From: Methylocystis parvus OBBP | GTDB lineage: Bacteria > Pseudomonadota > Alphaproteobacteria > Rhizobiales > Beijerinckiaceae | Assembly: GCF_027571405.1 (NCBI RefSeq) | Contig: NZ_CP092968.1 | Location: 3,432,001-3,496,000 of the forward strand | Direction of reading: 5' to 3' | Length of the DNA: 64,000 nucleotides | Shown: in pieces, positions 11,642-20,558 of the stretch | Numbering within the stretch: the stretch's first letter is position 1 | Layout: each line of letters opens with the position of its first letter | Notes under the pieces: generated by a model | Told to the model about the DNA's origin: nothing | Seen by the model: the letters and a program-made list of their open reading frames with translations, nothing else | Database searches by the model: none | Program-made: the position numbers and the translations under genes

Positions 11642-12253
11642 TCACTGAGCGTCGTCGCCCGCCTTCGGCGCGGGTTTGGCGGTCGCCGGCTTCGCTGGCG
11701 CCGCGGGCTTCGCGTCGGCCGGCTTCGCCGGTTTCGACGCCTTGGCGTCCTGGCCGACGGCGGGCTTCGCCGCGGCGGCGCCCTTGTCGGCCGGCTTGTC
11801 GACCCCCGCCTTCGCGTCGGCGGCCGGAGCCTTGGCGCCGCCCTTTGCGTCGCTCTTCGCATCGGGCGCCGCCGGCTTTGTCGGCCCGGAGACGCGCGTC
11901 CATGTCTCGCTCTGGCAGAGGAAGGCGACGAGGCAGCCCGTCAGCGTGAGCTGATTGGGCGCTTCATAGGCGATCTTGCCCGTATAGGTCTTGCCGTCCT
12001 CGGGATTGAAAAGGTCGCCCTTCCAACTGTTCGGCCCCGTCTTGGCGGCGTGGCGCAGCACGAGGGGCGGCGGGCTGCCGTCGAGCATGGGCAGCACGCC
12101 CTTGGCGCAGAGCTTGCCCTGGCAATCGAAGAATTCGAGCTTGTCGGTCGGGTGCCCGTCGCGCACCCAGACGCCATAGATCTCGACGGCGGCGGCTACT
12201 TGAGGCGCACAGAGGGCCGTCGCGGCGACAATGCTCAGCAATAGTCTCTTCAT
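11642..12253 (-). CDS. secreted DUF2147 family protein with Ala/Lys/Pro-rich tail
   Basis: A 203-residue protein. MKRLLLSIVAATALCAPQVAAA is a clear signal peptide, and AAA|VEI the likely cleavage region. Residues about 22-120 match the DUF2147 pattern (GVWVRDGHPTDKLEFFDC, then GKTYTGKIAYE and LTGCL), a small periplasmic beta-barrel fold of unknown function. The last ~75 residues are low complexity (AKPA, KPAD, AAPA) and resemble histone-H1/alginate-regulator tails. The start at 12253 is chosen over 12286 because it opens the signal peptide and has AGAGG upstream. Confidence 0.8.
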   Translation of the reverse strand: MKRLLLSIVAATALCAPQVAAAVEIYGVWVRDGHPTDKLEFFDCQGKLCAKGVLPMLDGSPPPLVLRHAAKTGPNSWKGDLFNPEDGKTYTGKIAYEAPNQLTLTGCLVAFLCQSETWTRVSGPTKPAAPDAKSDAKGGAKAPAADAKAGVDKPADKGAAAAKPAVGQDAKASKPAKPADAKPAAPAKPATAKPAPKAGDDAQ

Positions 12254-12328
12254 AACGCCGGACCTCTGATTCGCGGTTGTTCCCAAAATATGACGTCCGG
12301 GTAGCGAAAGGCTGAACCGTCGCCGCCG

Positions 12329-14929
12329 TCAAGTCGCATCCGCGCCGCCGTCGGCCGCATGTCTGGGCGGACCCAGAAAGGCGGGAACGATGATGAAGGC
12401 CGCGAGAAGCGTGAAAAACAAGGAAATTGTGAGAAATTCGCCCATGCTCGCCGTGCCGGGATGACTTGAAAGAAACAGGCTTCCGAAGGCCGTTCCAGTC
12501 GTTAGCGAACTGAAGAAGATGGCGCGCGTAAGGCTTGAGGCCAGCATGTCGACGACGCCCTTCCGCCAGGCGATCACGTAATAGATGTGGAAGGCGACGC
12601 CTACGCCGAACATGAGCGGAAGCGCGATAATGTTCGCGAAATTCAACGACACGCCGAGCAGTTCCGCGGCCTGAAGGCTCATGATCCCCGCAAGGACGAG
12701 CGGGCCGAGGGTGAGCGCGACGTCGATCGGATTGCGCAGAGCGACGGCGAGAATGAGGAAAACCGCCGCGAAAGCGTAGAGACCGGCCTCGAGAAAAGCG
12801 CGCGTCACCGTTTTGCCGGCCTCGGAGATGATGACTGGCGCGCCGCTCGACTCCGGCGCGACCGTCAGCATCGCGTCGGCGAAGCGCGTCATGACGTCGA
12901 GATTGTTGCTGTCGCCCTTGGGCGTCGTTTCGAGCCGCACAAGCCCTTTGGCGGAAATCCAGTCGGAACGCAGCTCTTCCGGCATGGAGTCGGGCGTCAC
13001 GCGCCGCGCTTTCAACGCCTCGCGCAACTGGTCCATCATCTTCTCGAATCCGGTAAACGCCGCGGCGCGCGCTTTTGCCCGCGTTTCCGGGCTCGCTTTG
13101 GCGAGGCCATCGAGCGCGGCGGCGAAACGGGCGATTTGCGGCGTCGGCTTTCTGGCGGTCGCCGCGCGCAACGCTTTGACGGCGGCGTTGAGCGCCTTGA
13201 CCGTTTCGGCGTCCGTCGGCGTGGGCCTGGTCCTTGGATAGAGGGCCTCGCGCAGATCGTTCGAGGCGCGTTCGATCAGCGCAAGTTTATCGTCCTGGTC
13301 CGTGGGAATGAGCGAGTCGATCGAATCGACGTGATCCACCTCGGGCAGCGCCTCGATTTTCTGCTTGAGGTCGCGGGCGGCGGCGAGCGACGGCGCCAGC
13401 GTTTCGATCTTGTTGGGCGCGGTCTTGGGGTCCTTGGTCAGATCGAGGAAAGTCGCGACCGACTCCACCTTCTGGTCCCGAAGATTCATCGGATTCGAGT
13501 CGAAATGGGTGCGCAGCAGGGCGGGCATGCCGGCGAGCACGACGGCGGCCGTGGCCAGAAGGACGATGAGGCGGTGATGCGCAATCCAATGGTCGACCGC
13601 GGCCAGCGAATGGGTGGCGATCGGCACATGCTCCGCCGGCGGATGCAGGAGCTTGATTGCGGCGGGCAGGAAGGTGAGCGTCGCTATATAGGCGATGATC
13701 ATGCCGACGCCCGCGATCAGGCCCAGTTCCGCGACTCCGAGAAAGCTGGTCGGCAGGAAGCAGAAGAAGCCCGCGAGGAGGGAGACCGCCGCGAGCGTGA
13801 GCGAGCCGCCGATCTCATGGGTCGCTTTGGTCAGCGAGCGCTCCAGATCGCCATGGCCGTGGCGCTCCTCGCGATACCGCGTCGCGAACTGGATGCCGAA
13901 ATCGACGCCGAGGCCGATAAAGAGGGCGGCGAACGCCACGGAGATCAGGTTGAAGCGGCCGATGAGCAGGACGCCCATGCCCGAGGTGATGGCGAGGCCG
14001 GCCAGCAGGGTGGCGAGCACGGCCAGGATCAGCTTGGGCGAGCGCAGCGCCACGAACAGAATCAGCGAGACGATGACCAGCGTGCCGACCGTGTTCAGGG
14101 CCATATTTTCGGAAAGCGTGGCGAATTCCTCAGCCGCGAGCGGCACTTCGCCCGTGAGGCGCAGCGTGAAGCCCTTGTCCTTCGTGATTCCGAGCTCCGC
14201 GGCGGTCTTGCGGATGAACGCCATGGCGTCGGCGCCGGGCTGCAGCTCCGAGAAGTCGATCACCGGAGTGACCATGACGATGCGCCGCTTGTCGAGCGGC
14301 GGACCGGTGGGAGCGGCGTCGCCCTTGCCGCCGGAGAGAAGCTTTTCCCAATCGAGTTCGGCGCTGCGGCCGGCGAGCGTCGCTTCGAAGGTCTGGGAGA
14401 ATTCGTCGAGTCCGGCGAGATACAGCGCCGTCGTCCGCTCGCTGCCGGCGGCGCGCTTCTGATTGGCGACGAGGACGTTTGCGAGCCCGCGCAATGAGGG
14501 GTCCTCGGCGAGCGGGGTGAGAATGTCCCGCTGGCCGAGCAACATGCCGACCGTGCGCCGAAGGTCGTTGAGATCGAGATAGAGCAGGCCGTTCTTGACG
14601 AAGAAGGCGGGATCGTCCGGGCGCCAGACCCGCTGCATCAGCGGCTTGCCCCGCAGTTCGGCGTCGAGCCGCGCCGCCGCGTCGTCCGCCGCTTCGCCGG
14701 TCCCCGCGTCGATGACCACGACGATCGTATTTTCGAGCTGCGGAAAGGCGCGATAGAGCGCCATCTGGTTTTTCCGCCAGGCCATGTCCGGCGAGAAAAG
14801 ATTTGTCGTGTCAGTGTCGATCTGGAAACGCTCGACGGTCAGGTAAACGCCGCCGCCAGTCAACGCCAGAGTGAGAAGAACCACCGTCCAGGGCCAACGA
14901 AGACAGAAGGCCACAAGCTTTTCCAACAT
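12329..14929 (-). CDS. hpnN: hopanoid biosynthesis-associated RND transporter HpnN
   Basis: An 866-residue MMPL/RND-superfamily protein. HpnN moves hopanoids from the inner to the outer membrane. It starts with a transmembrane helix (FCLRWPWTVVLLTLALTGGGVYL), then a long periplasmic domain, a sterol-sensing-like bundle (ISVAFAALFIGLGVDFGIQFATRYREER), a second periplasmic domain and a second bundle ending in FHIYYVIAWR. The order and length match HpnN. It lies alone here, without squalene-hopene cyclase or other hpn genes in the window. The short intergenic gap to the DUF2147 gene (75 bases) may or may not indicate co-transcription. Confidence 0.88.
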   Translation of the reverse strand: MLEKLVAFCLRWPWTVVLLTLALTGGGVYLTVERFQIDTDTTNLFSPDMAWRKNQMALYRAFPQLENTIVVVIDAGTGEAADDAAARLDAELRGKPLMQRVWRPDDPAFFVKNGLLYLDLNDLRRTVGMLLGQRDILTPLAEDPSLRGLANVLVANQKRAAGSERTTALYLAGLDEFSQTFEATLAGRSAELDWEKLLSGGKGDAAPTGPPLDKRRIVMVTPVIDFSELQPGADAMAFIRKTAAELGITKDKGFTLRLTGEVPLAAEEFATLSENMALNTVGTLVIVSLILFVALRSPKLILAVLATLLAGLAITSGMGVLLIGRFNLISVAFAALFIGLGVDFGIQFATRYREERHGHGDLERSLTKATHEIGGSLTLAAVSLLAGFFCFLPTSFLGVAELGLIAGVGMIIAYIATLTFLPAAIKLLHPPAEHVPIATHSLAAVDHWIAHHRLIVLLATAAVVLAGMPALLRTHFDSNPMNLRDQKVESVATFLDLTKDPKTAPNKIETLAPSLAAARDLKQKIEALPEVDHVDSIDSLIPTDQDDKLALIERASNDLREALYPRTRPTPTDAETVKALNAAVKALRAATARKPTPQIARFAAALDGLAKASPETRAKARAAAFTGFEKMMDQLREALKARRVTPDSMPEELRSDWISAKGLVRLETTPKGDSNNLDVMTRFADAMLTVAPESSGAPVIISEAGKTVTRAFLEAGLYAFAAVFLILAVALRNPIDVALTLGPLVLAGIMSLQAAELLGVSLNFANIIALPLMFGVGVAFHIYYVIAWRKGVVDMLASSLTRAIFFSSLTTGTAFGSLFLSSHPGTASMGEFLTISLFFTLLAAFIIVPAFLGPPRHAADGGADAT

Positions 14930-15070
14930 TACCTAACCCCGGACATGTCATTGAGACGCTTTGCAAAGCGGAGGAACCGCGGCGCCTTTGATCCTCTATA
15001 CGCGCGCGGGGCGCGCCGACCAAGGCACCGCGGGCGAAGACGCGGCCAATTTGCTGTGAAGCGTTAAGAA

Positions 15071-16249
15071 TCAAAGATAACTAAGCCACCAGAGGTCGAC
15101 GCGGCGCCGCTTCACATCCGCAAACCAGCGGCATAGCGGGTAAAGCAGGATGAGAATAGTCAGCCAGGCGGCGTAGGCTCCCGCAAGTCCGGCGCCGAAG
15201 TCGGCGGGCGGCGCGCCGGAGGTCATGAAATTGGCGACGTCCTCGATCCTGTAGCCCTTGGCGTAAGCGAGGGCGATCGCGCCCGCGACGCCGACGTAAA
15301 GGTGCAGGACATAGAAGAACAGGGGCGTGCGTCCGAAAATCGCGAGCCAGCTCCCGACGCGGCCGCCAACCTTCGCCAGCAGCGGCAGAGCCAGGGCCGC
15401 CCCGCCCAGCGTGACGAGCAGGTAAAGGAGGGAGGGCGGGTATTTCGAGACGTTGAGGAAGGAAAGCAGGCTGAGGATCGGGTCCCGCTGCGTCGCCCAG
15501 GGATGCGGATCGCCATAGACGTTCCCGGCGCGCAGCAAGACGAAGACCGTCAAGGCACCCAGGCCGCCAAGGCGCAGAATTCGGTCCCGCTCGGCCGGCG
15601 CCTTTTGAAAGAGCGGTCCGATTCCGTAGCCCAGCGTCACCACCCCGATCCAGGGCAGCGCCGGGTAATGGACGGCGCCGGGCGCGCCGAAAGGCAGCGG
15701 GCCGCGCTCATGGATCATCGGCCAGAATGGTCCAAAGGCCCCCAAATCAGCGGGATGCACGCCATCGAGAAGATTGTGGCCGATGATGATGGCGGCGCCG
15801 ACGACGAGCGCCGCGCGCGCCGGAAGGAGAGACAGGACCGACAGGCAGAGCAGGCCGCTGCCGATCGCCCATAAGGTTTCCAGCGAAAAGCGTCCGGGTC
15901 CGACCCAAATCGGGCTGATGACGACGATGTCGAGCAGGATGAGCCAGAGGCCGCGGCTCGCGAGAAAGACGCTCAGGGCCTTCGGGTCCTGTCGGCGCGC
16001 GCCATAGAGATAGGCGCCGACGCCGGCCAGGAGAGCGAAGGTCGGGGCGCAGAAATGAGTGATGAAGCGCGTAAAGAAAAGGAAGGGATAAGTATGGTCG
16101 AGGTCGGTCGGGCTGAAGCGCATCGAGTCGGCGTCGAAGAAATCCCGCATATGGTCCAGCGCCATGATGACCATGACGAGCCCGCGCAGCCGGTCGATCT
16201 CCGGCAGGCGCGGATCGTTTGCGATCTCCACGCCGAGCGGCGCCGTCAT
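15071..16249 (-). CDS. DUF1624 / heparan-alpha-glucosaminide acetyltransferase-like membrane protein
   Basis: A 392-residue multi-pass protein. The N-terminal PEIDRLRGLVMVIMALDHMRDFF is the hallmark of DUF1624/YeiB-like acyltransferase membrane proteins (RxRGL..LDH). About ten hydrophobic segments follow. The enzymatic activity of bacterial members is not established; transmembrane acetyl transfer to a periplasmic substrate is an inference from the HGSNAT family. It overlaps ccdA by 4 bases (ATGA), so the two are translationally coupled. Confidence 0.75.
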   Translation of the reverse strand: MTAPLGVEIANDPRLPEIDRLRGLVMVIMALDHMRDFFDADSMRFSPTDLDHTYPFLFFTRFITHFCAPTFALLAGVGAYLYGARRQDPKALSVFLASRGLWLILLDIVVISPIWVGPGRFSLETLWAIGSGLLCLSVLSLLPARAALVVGAAIIIGHNLLDGVHPADLGAFGPFWPMIHERGPLPFGAPGAVHYPALPWIGVVTLGYGIGPLFQKAPAERDRILRLGGLGALTVFVLLRAGNVYGDPHPWATQRDPILSLLSFLNVSKYPPSLLYLLVTLGGAALALPLLAKVGGRVGSWLAIFGRTPLFFYVLHLYVGVAGAIALAYAKGYRIEDVANFMTSGAPPADFGAGLAGAYAAWLTILILLYPLCRWFADVKRRRVDLWWLSYL

Positions 16250-16977
16250 CCGAGCGTCGCCAGGCCGGGGAACATTTCAAGGAGCCAGAACGACATTTCC
16301 TGCACGCCGCCCGTGAGAAAGGCGACGCCTGTCACGATCAGCAGGACGCCGACGATTTTCTCCACCTTGCCGAAATGTTTGCGGAAACGGGCGACGAAGG
16401 CCAGAAACCGCCCGAGCGCGAAGCCGGCGCCGATAAAGGGCAGGCCGAGGCCGAGGGAATAGGTCGCGAGCAGCGCGGCGCCGCGAGCCACCGTGTCCTG
16501 CGTTCCCGCCACGGCGAGGATCGCCGCGAGGATCGGCCCGATGCAGGGCGTCCATCCGAAGGCGAAGGCGAGCCCCATCACATAGGACCCGAAGAGCCCC
16601 ATGGGCTTCGAGATTTCGGCCCGCTTCTCGCGATAGAGCAGCTCGACCTTCAAAACGCCGATGAAGTGCAGCCCCATCAGAATGATGACGCCCCCGGCGA
16701 TCCAGGAGAGAATTTGCAGATTGGCGCGAATGACCGCGCCGAACGCGCTGGCGGTCGCGCCGAGCGCCACGAAGACCGTCGTAAAGCCGAGGACGAAGAG
16801 AACGGCCGAGAAGAGGACGTCGCGCCGGGCCCGCGAACGGGTCTCGATCTCCAGGTCCTCCATGCTGACGCCGGCGAGATAGGTCAGATAAGGGGGCACC
16901 AGCGGTAGGACGCAGGGCGAGAGGAAAGAGAGCAGGCCCGCCGCCGCCGCTGCGGGAAATGTGACGTCCGCCGCCAT
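16246..16977 (-). CDS. ccdA: cytochrome c biogenesis / thiol-reductant transporter CcdA
   Basis: A 243-residue polytopic protein of the DsbD-beta/CcdA family, which carries electrons from cytoplasmic thioredoxin to periplasmic thiols. Both conserved cysteines are visible, in LSFLSPCVLPLVPPYL (N-terminal) and GWTPCIGPIL (central), within six hydrophobic segments. It would reduce apocytochrome cysteines or the Ccm thiol proteins; the ccm genes lie 9 kb and 43 kb away. It is transcribed first, with the DUF1624 gene immediately after. Confidence 0.88.
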   Translation of the reverse strand: MAADVTFPAAAAAGLLSFLSPCVLPLVPPYLTYLAGVSMEDLEIETRSRARRDVLFSAVLFVLGFTTVFVALGATASAFGAVIRANLQILSWIAGGVIILMGLHFIGVLKVELLYREKRAEISKPMGLFGSYVMGLAFAFGWTPCIGPILAAILAVAGTQDTVARGAALLATYSLGLGLPFIGAGFALGRFLAFVARFRKHFGKVEKIVGVLLIVTGVAFLTGGVQEMSFWLLEMFPGLATLG

Positions 16978-17129
16978 GATGCACCTTTTTTGATGGCCGG
17001 TGCGTATCTGCCACAGCCAGGGCGGTTGCGCAAAGTCGCGGCGTCGCCCGCCACGGCGAAGATCTGGTTAACCCTACATGAGGAATTCTGTGCAAGTCTC
17101 GCGCTGGTGAACAATTTGGTTCAGGCAGC

Positions 17130-17738
17130 ATGTCTCCGCAGACGGTTTATTTCGCAAATCCCCCTTTAGGGCGCATTCTCGGACCTGCGGTCGGCGTCGA
17201 CATTGCGGCCGCCATCAGTCTGCCGGACGGATCTGAACATGCGGTGCGCATCGTCGAGGCGTCCGCCGATGAATTGGCCCTCGCCGCGCCGCTCGAGCCT
17301 CTTTATGGGGACCATGTCGTCGTCTACGCCAGCGAACTCGGCCGTCTCGACGGCGACGTCGATCGGCTGACGAAGAACGGTTTCGTCATGACGCTCGAAC
17401 TTGGCGAAGCGCGCCGGCGCCGGCTCGCCGCCCAGCTCATCTGGTTCGCCAACCGTGACCGTTGCGGCCTCGTGGAGGCGCGCCGTCATCGCCGCTTCGT
17501 CCCCCGGACCCCGTGGACGCGGGTGCGTCTGCCCGGCGGAGCCGAGCAATTCGCGCAGATCGCCGACGTCTCCATCGCCGGCGTGCGCGTCGAGGCGGCG
17601 GCGGAGGTCTCTATCGGCGACCGCGTCGCTTTCGGGGTCAAGACGGCGGTGGTGGGCCGGGTTTTCAACGGCGGCTTCGTCGCTGAATTCGAGGAGCCCT
17701 TCGCGGAGGGCGAACTCTCGGAAATGACGCTTCTTTGA
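17130..17738 (+). CDS. PilZ-domain protein (two PilZ-like modules)
   Basis: A 202-residue soluble protein. The C-terminal half (from about residue 110) has the PilZ signature, a basic RRHRR stretch followed by DVSIAGVRV (D/NxSxxG), the c-di-GMP contact motifs. The N-terminal half looks like a degenerate PilZ barrel lacking the arginine motif. The output is unknown. Upstream of its ATG (16978-17129) is a divergent promoter region shared with ccdA. An EAL phosphodiesterase in the same window at 49.3 kb could act on the same messenger, but nothing links the two directly. Confidence 0.75.
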   Translation: MSPQTVYFANPPLGRILGPAVGVDIAAAISLPDGSEHAVRIVEASADELALAAPLEPLYGDHVVVYASELGRLDGDVDRLTKNGFVMTLELGEARRRRLAAQLIWFANRDRCGLVEARRHRRFVPRTPWTRVRLPGGAEQFAQIADVSIAGVRVEAAAEVSIGDRVAFGVKTAVVGRVFNGGFVAEFEEPFAEGELSEMTLL

Positions 17739-17931
17739 TGCGTATTTCGTAAATTGACGCCGCCGGCCGGCGCCGGAGCTGTGGCTGGAAGGTCACGCTT
17801 ACAAGAATAAACGCCTCGTTTAGATTCAGCCGGTTGCGCCGGAGCCGCCAGCTTGCGATAGCTTTTCGCTAAGGCTCGCCAGCGCTTTTGCTTTTGCCTT
17901 CCTGCCAAGCTGTGGGCCCGGGGCGCTTCCA

Positions 17932-19233
17932 ATGCATCGTCGCTTTCTTTCTTCCGTCATTCTTTTGGCTCTGTCGCTGCCCGCTTCAGCCGAGCAGTCG
18001 ATCGGCAATGCGGCTTCCGTCGAAAAAGACGTTCAGGGAACGACCGGCGGCCACAGCGCGCGTCTTTCCGCAGGCGACGGGGTTTACTTTGACGAAGTGC
18101 TGACGACCGGCGCGGACAGCCGCGCCAAGCTCGCTTTCGCCGATCGCACCACGATGCAGATGGGCCCCTCCTCGCGGGTCAAGCTCGACAGTTTCGTCTA
18201 TTCCGGGGGCTCGGGCGTCGGCTTCAACGCGGCCAAGGGCGCTTTCCGCTTCGTATCGTCCTCGGGTGAGCACAAGCCCTATGAGGTCAAGACGCCGACC
18301 GCGACCATCGGTGTGCGCGGCACAATCTTCGCGGCCCGCGTCCTTTCCGGCGGCCGCACCGACGCCGTCATCTATTCGGGCGCGATAGAGGTCTGCGACA
18401 CGGCGGGCGTCTGCCGCACGCTCGACAGGCCCTGCACCTTCGTCACCGTCACGAGCGCCGGCATTTCGGAAGCGAAGACGGTCGGCAAGAACGATTGGAG
18501 CTTCGACAAGGCCTGCAAGGGCGCGCCGCCGCCTTCCGATCAGGGCGCGCTGCCGCCCCCCGGCGGCCCGGTCCCGCCTCTCCCCGGCGGGAGCGAGGCC
18601 CCCTTCAACTGGGGCGGCCCGACGATCGGCATTACGTTTGGACCGACGATTGGCGACGGCAGCTTCGCCGATCCGGTGCCGATGAATGGCGCAGCCTTCG
18701 CGGGCGGACTCAAGCTCGGCTACATGCTGCCGATCTGGGCCAATATTGTCGGCGGCTTCGAGACCGATTTCCAATATCGCAGCGAGATCGGCGGCTCGAC
18801 CAACAGCCACGGGACGACCTCCGGCTCGCGCCCGGGCTATATCGGCACCGCGCGCGTGAAGCTCGGCTACGCCTTTGACCGTTTCCTCGTCTACGGCACG
18901 GGCGGTTTCGCCTATGGCCACATCGTCGCGCCGACAAGCTTCTCGGGTCCGAATGTGATCGGCCCGGCCTATTCCGTGGGGACGAGCGTCAACAACCCGT
19001 TCCTGCCGGGCTGGACCGTGGGCGCGGGCGTCAGCTATGCGCTGACCCGCAACATCTCGGTCAACGCCGAATATCTCTACATCAAGCTTGCGCACGACTA
19101 TCCGCTCTACAATACGAGCGCGGCGCTCTATTCGGTGCCGGTCTGCAATATCAGCGGGATGCACAGCATCCGCTTCGGCGTGAATCTGAGCTTCTCGCCG
19201 AGCGACATCCTGCCGGCCAATGGTGGGCGGTGA
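17932..19233 (+). CDS. FecR-domain / outer-membrane beta-barrel fusion protein
   Basis: A 433-residue secreted protein. Residues 1-22 are a signal peptide (FLSSVILLALSLPASA). Residues ~35-185 form a FecR domain with the classic PTATIGVRGT segment. Residues ~195-225 are a Pro/Gly linker (PPPGGPVPPLPGG). Residues ~230-433 form an Omp25/RopB-like eight-stranded barrel (YIGTARVKLGYAFDRFLVYGTGGFAYGH, ending in an aromatic-rich strand). FecR domains usually sit on anti-sigma factors or adhesin-like proteins, so fusion to a small outer-membrane barrel is unusual. No sigma factor or TonB receptor gene is adjacent. The single ATG at 17932 gives a full signal peptide. Confidence 0.8.
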   Translation: MHRRFLSSVILLALSLPASAEQSIGNAASVEKDVQGTTGGHSARLSAGDGVYFDEVLTTGADSRAKLAFADRTTMQMGPSSRVKLDSFVYSGGSGVGFNAAKGAFRFVSSSGEHKPYEVKTPTATIGVRGTIFAARVLSGGRTDAVIYSGAIEVCDTAGVCRTLDRPCTFVTVTSAGISEAKTVGKNDWSFDKACKGAPPPSDQGALPPPGGPVPPLPGGSEAPFNWGGPTIGITFGPTIGDGSFADPVPMNGAAFAGGLKLGYMLPIWANIVGGFETDFQYRSEIGGSTNSHGTTSGSRPGYIGTARVKLGYAFDRFLVYGTGGFAYGHIVAPTSFSGPNVIGPAYSVGTSVNNPFLPGWTVGAGVSYALTRNISVNAEYLYIKLAHDYPLYNTSAALYSVPVCNISGMHSIRFGVNLSFSPSDILPANGGR

Positions 19234-19271
19234 GGGGCTGCGAGGTCGCGCCGCGTTCGGGCGGAAACCGC

Positions 19272-20474
19272 CTAGACGCGGTTTCTTCTCACTCGCCGCG
19301 GGCTTTTCAGAAAAATCCCCGGGCGTAGCGCTGCGGGGGCGCGGGCTCTGACATGCGCTCTCTCCCGCGCGGAAAGCGAGGCGCGGAGCGTCGCGACTGA
19401 AAAAAGCGGCGCGCCGGCGCGCAGGGCTTTGGACCACTGATTGCCGAAGGCGACGATCTTCAATTCGAGCTGGAAAAGCAACAGGCAGAAGAGAAGCAGG
19501 CCGACCGTCAGCGCCGCCTGTTCGAAGACGCCGGCGCCGTTGAAGACCGGGCCGTTGATCAATTGCTGCCAGAGATAGATCGAATAGCTCGCCCGGCCGA
19601 GATAGGCGACCGGCCTGATCGACAAGGCGGCGCGAAGGGACGACCCCGCCGCGCCCGAGAGCAAAACCATCGCCGGGATCGCGGCGACATAGAGCAGTCG
19701 GTAATAGGCGATGAGCTCCGCTTTCGCCGCCTCGTCCGCGCCGAAAGACGCGACGACGCTGCGCGGCATGAAGACGACCGCCGCCGCGACGATCAGCGCC
19801 CGAAAGCGGTAGCGCCGCGACGCCTCCATGAGGCGCGCGCCATGTCTCGCCGCGGCATAGCCAGCGAAAAACAAGGCGTAAGCGATGAAAAAACCGGTCT
19901 TGCCGATCCACCAGATCGTGAAGACCAATGGAATGGCGGCGAAGATGAGAACCGCCGCCGCCACGGCCAAGCGCGGTCGCCCGCCGAGTTCGAGAAAAAC
20001 GAAGACGACCGGAAAGAGCCAGTAGAATTGCTCCTCGAAGGCGAGGCTCCATGTGTGGCCGACATACCAGTTGCAGGAGACGAGGGGGGCGGTGGAATTG
20101 CAGAGATAAAGAGAAGCGCTGAGGAAATTGTCGAGCGACACGTCGATGAAGCCGCCCGCCCCCAGAGCGAGGCACGAGGCGAGGTAGAGCATGAGCGGCG
20201 GCGCGATGCGGAAGAACCGCCTCGCATAGAAGGCCGGCGCCGAAAACGTCCCCGACGTCGCGACCTCGGCGAGGCAGGCGAGGCTCACCACATAGCCGCT
20301 GATGAAAAAGAAGATGAAGACGCCGGTCTCGCCATATTGGGACAGGACGCCGAACGGGCTCGCCTCGTAGAACGCGCCGATTGTCCGGTTCATGCCGAGA
20401 TGATCGAGAAACACGAGCGCGATGGCGACCACGCGCCAACCGTCTATATAAGCGAGCCTTTCAAGGGGGCGCAT
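19272..20474 (-). CDS. acyltransferase 3 (OafA/YrhL) family membrane protein
   Basis: A 400-residue protein with about ten hydrophobic segments. It starts LAYIDGWRVVAIALVFLDHLGMN, in which the family's R and the catalytic-type histidine are visible, and carries FFISGYV and RRFFRIAPPLMLYL. Members O-acetylate sugars, peptidoglycan or lipids from the cytoplasmic side. The start at 20474 opens directly at the conserved N-terminus; the frame continues to 20525 with a basic extension that is probably not used. It is convergent with the FecR-barrel gene. Substrate unknown. Confidence 0.82.
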   Translation of the reverse strand: MRPLERLAYIDGWRVVAIALVFLDHLGMNRTIGAFYEASPFGVLSQYGETGVFIFFFISGYVVSLACLAEVATSGTFSAPAFYARRFFRIAPPLMLYLASCLALGAGGFIDVSLDNFLSASLYLCNSTAPLVSCNWYVGHTWSLAFEEQFYWLFPVVFVFLELGGRPRLAVAAAVLIFAAIPLVFTIWWIGKTGFFIAYALFFAGYAAARHGARLMEASRRYRFRALIVAAAVVFMPRSVVASFGADEAAKAELIAYYRLLYVAAIPAMVLLSGAAGSSLRAALSIRPVAYLGRASYSIYLWQQLINGPVFNGAGVFEQAALTVGLLLFCLLLFQLELKIVAFGNQWSKALRAGAPLFSVATLRASLSARERAHVRARAPAALRPGIFLKSPRRVRRNRV

Positions 20475-20558
20475 GACAGGTCCACAGGCGCCCCGGGGAC
20501 GCGATTTGAGCCGCGGCCGGACCATTTCAGATTATGACGCTGAAGTGAAGCTTCCGCC

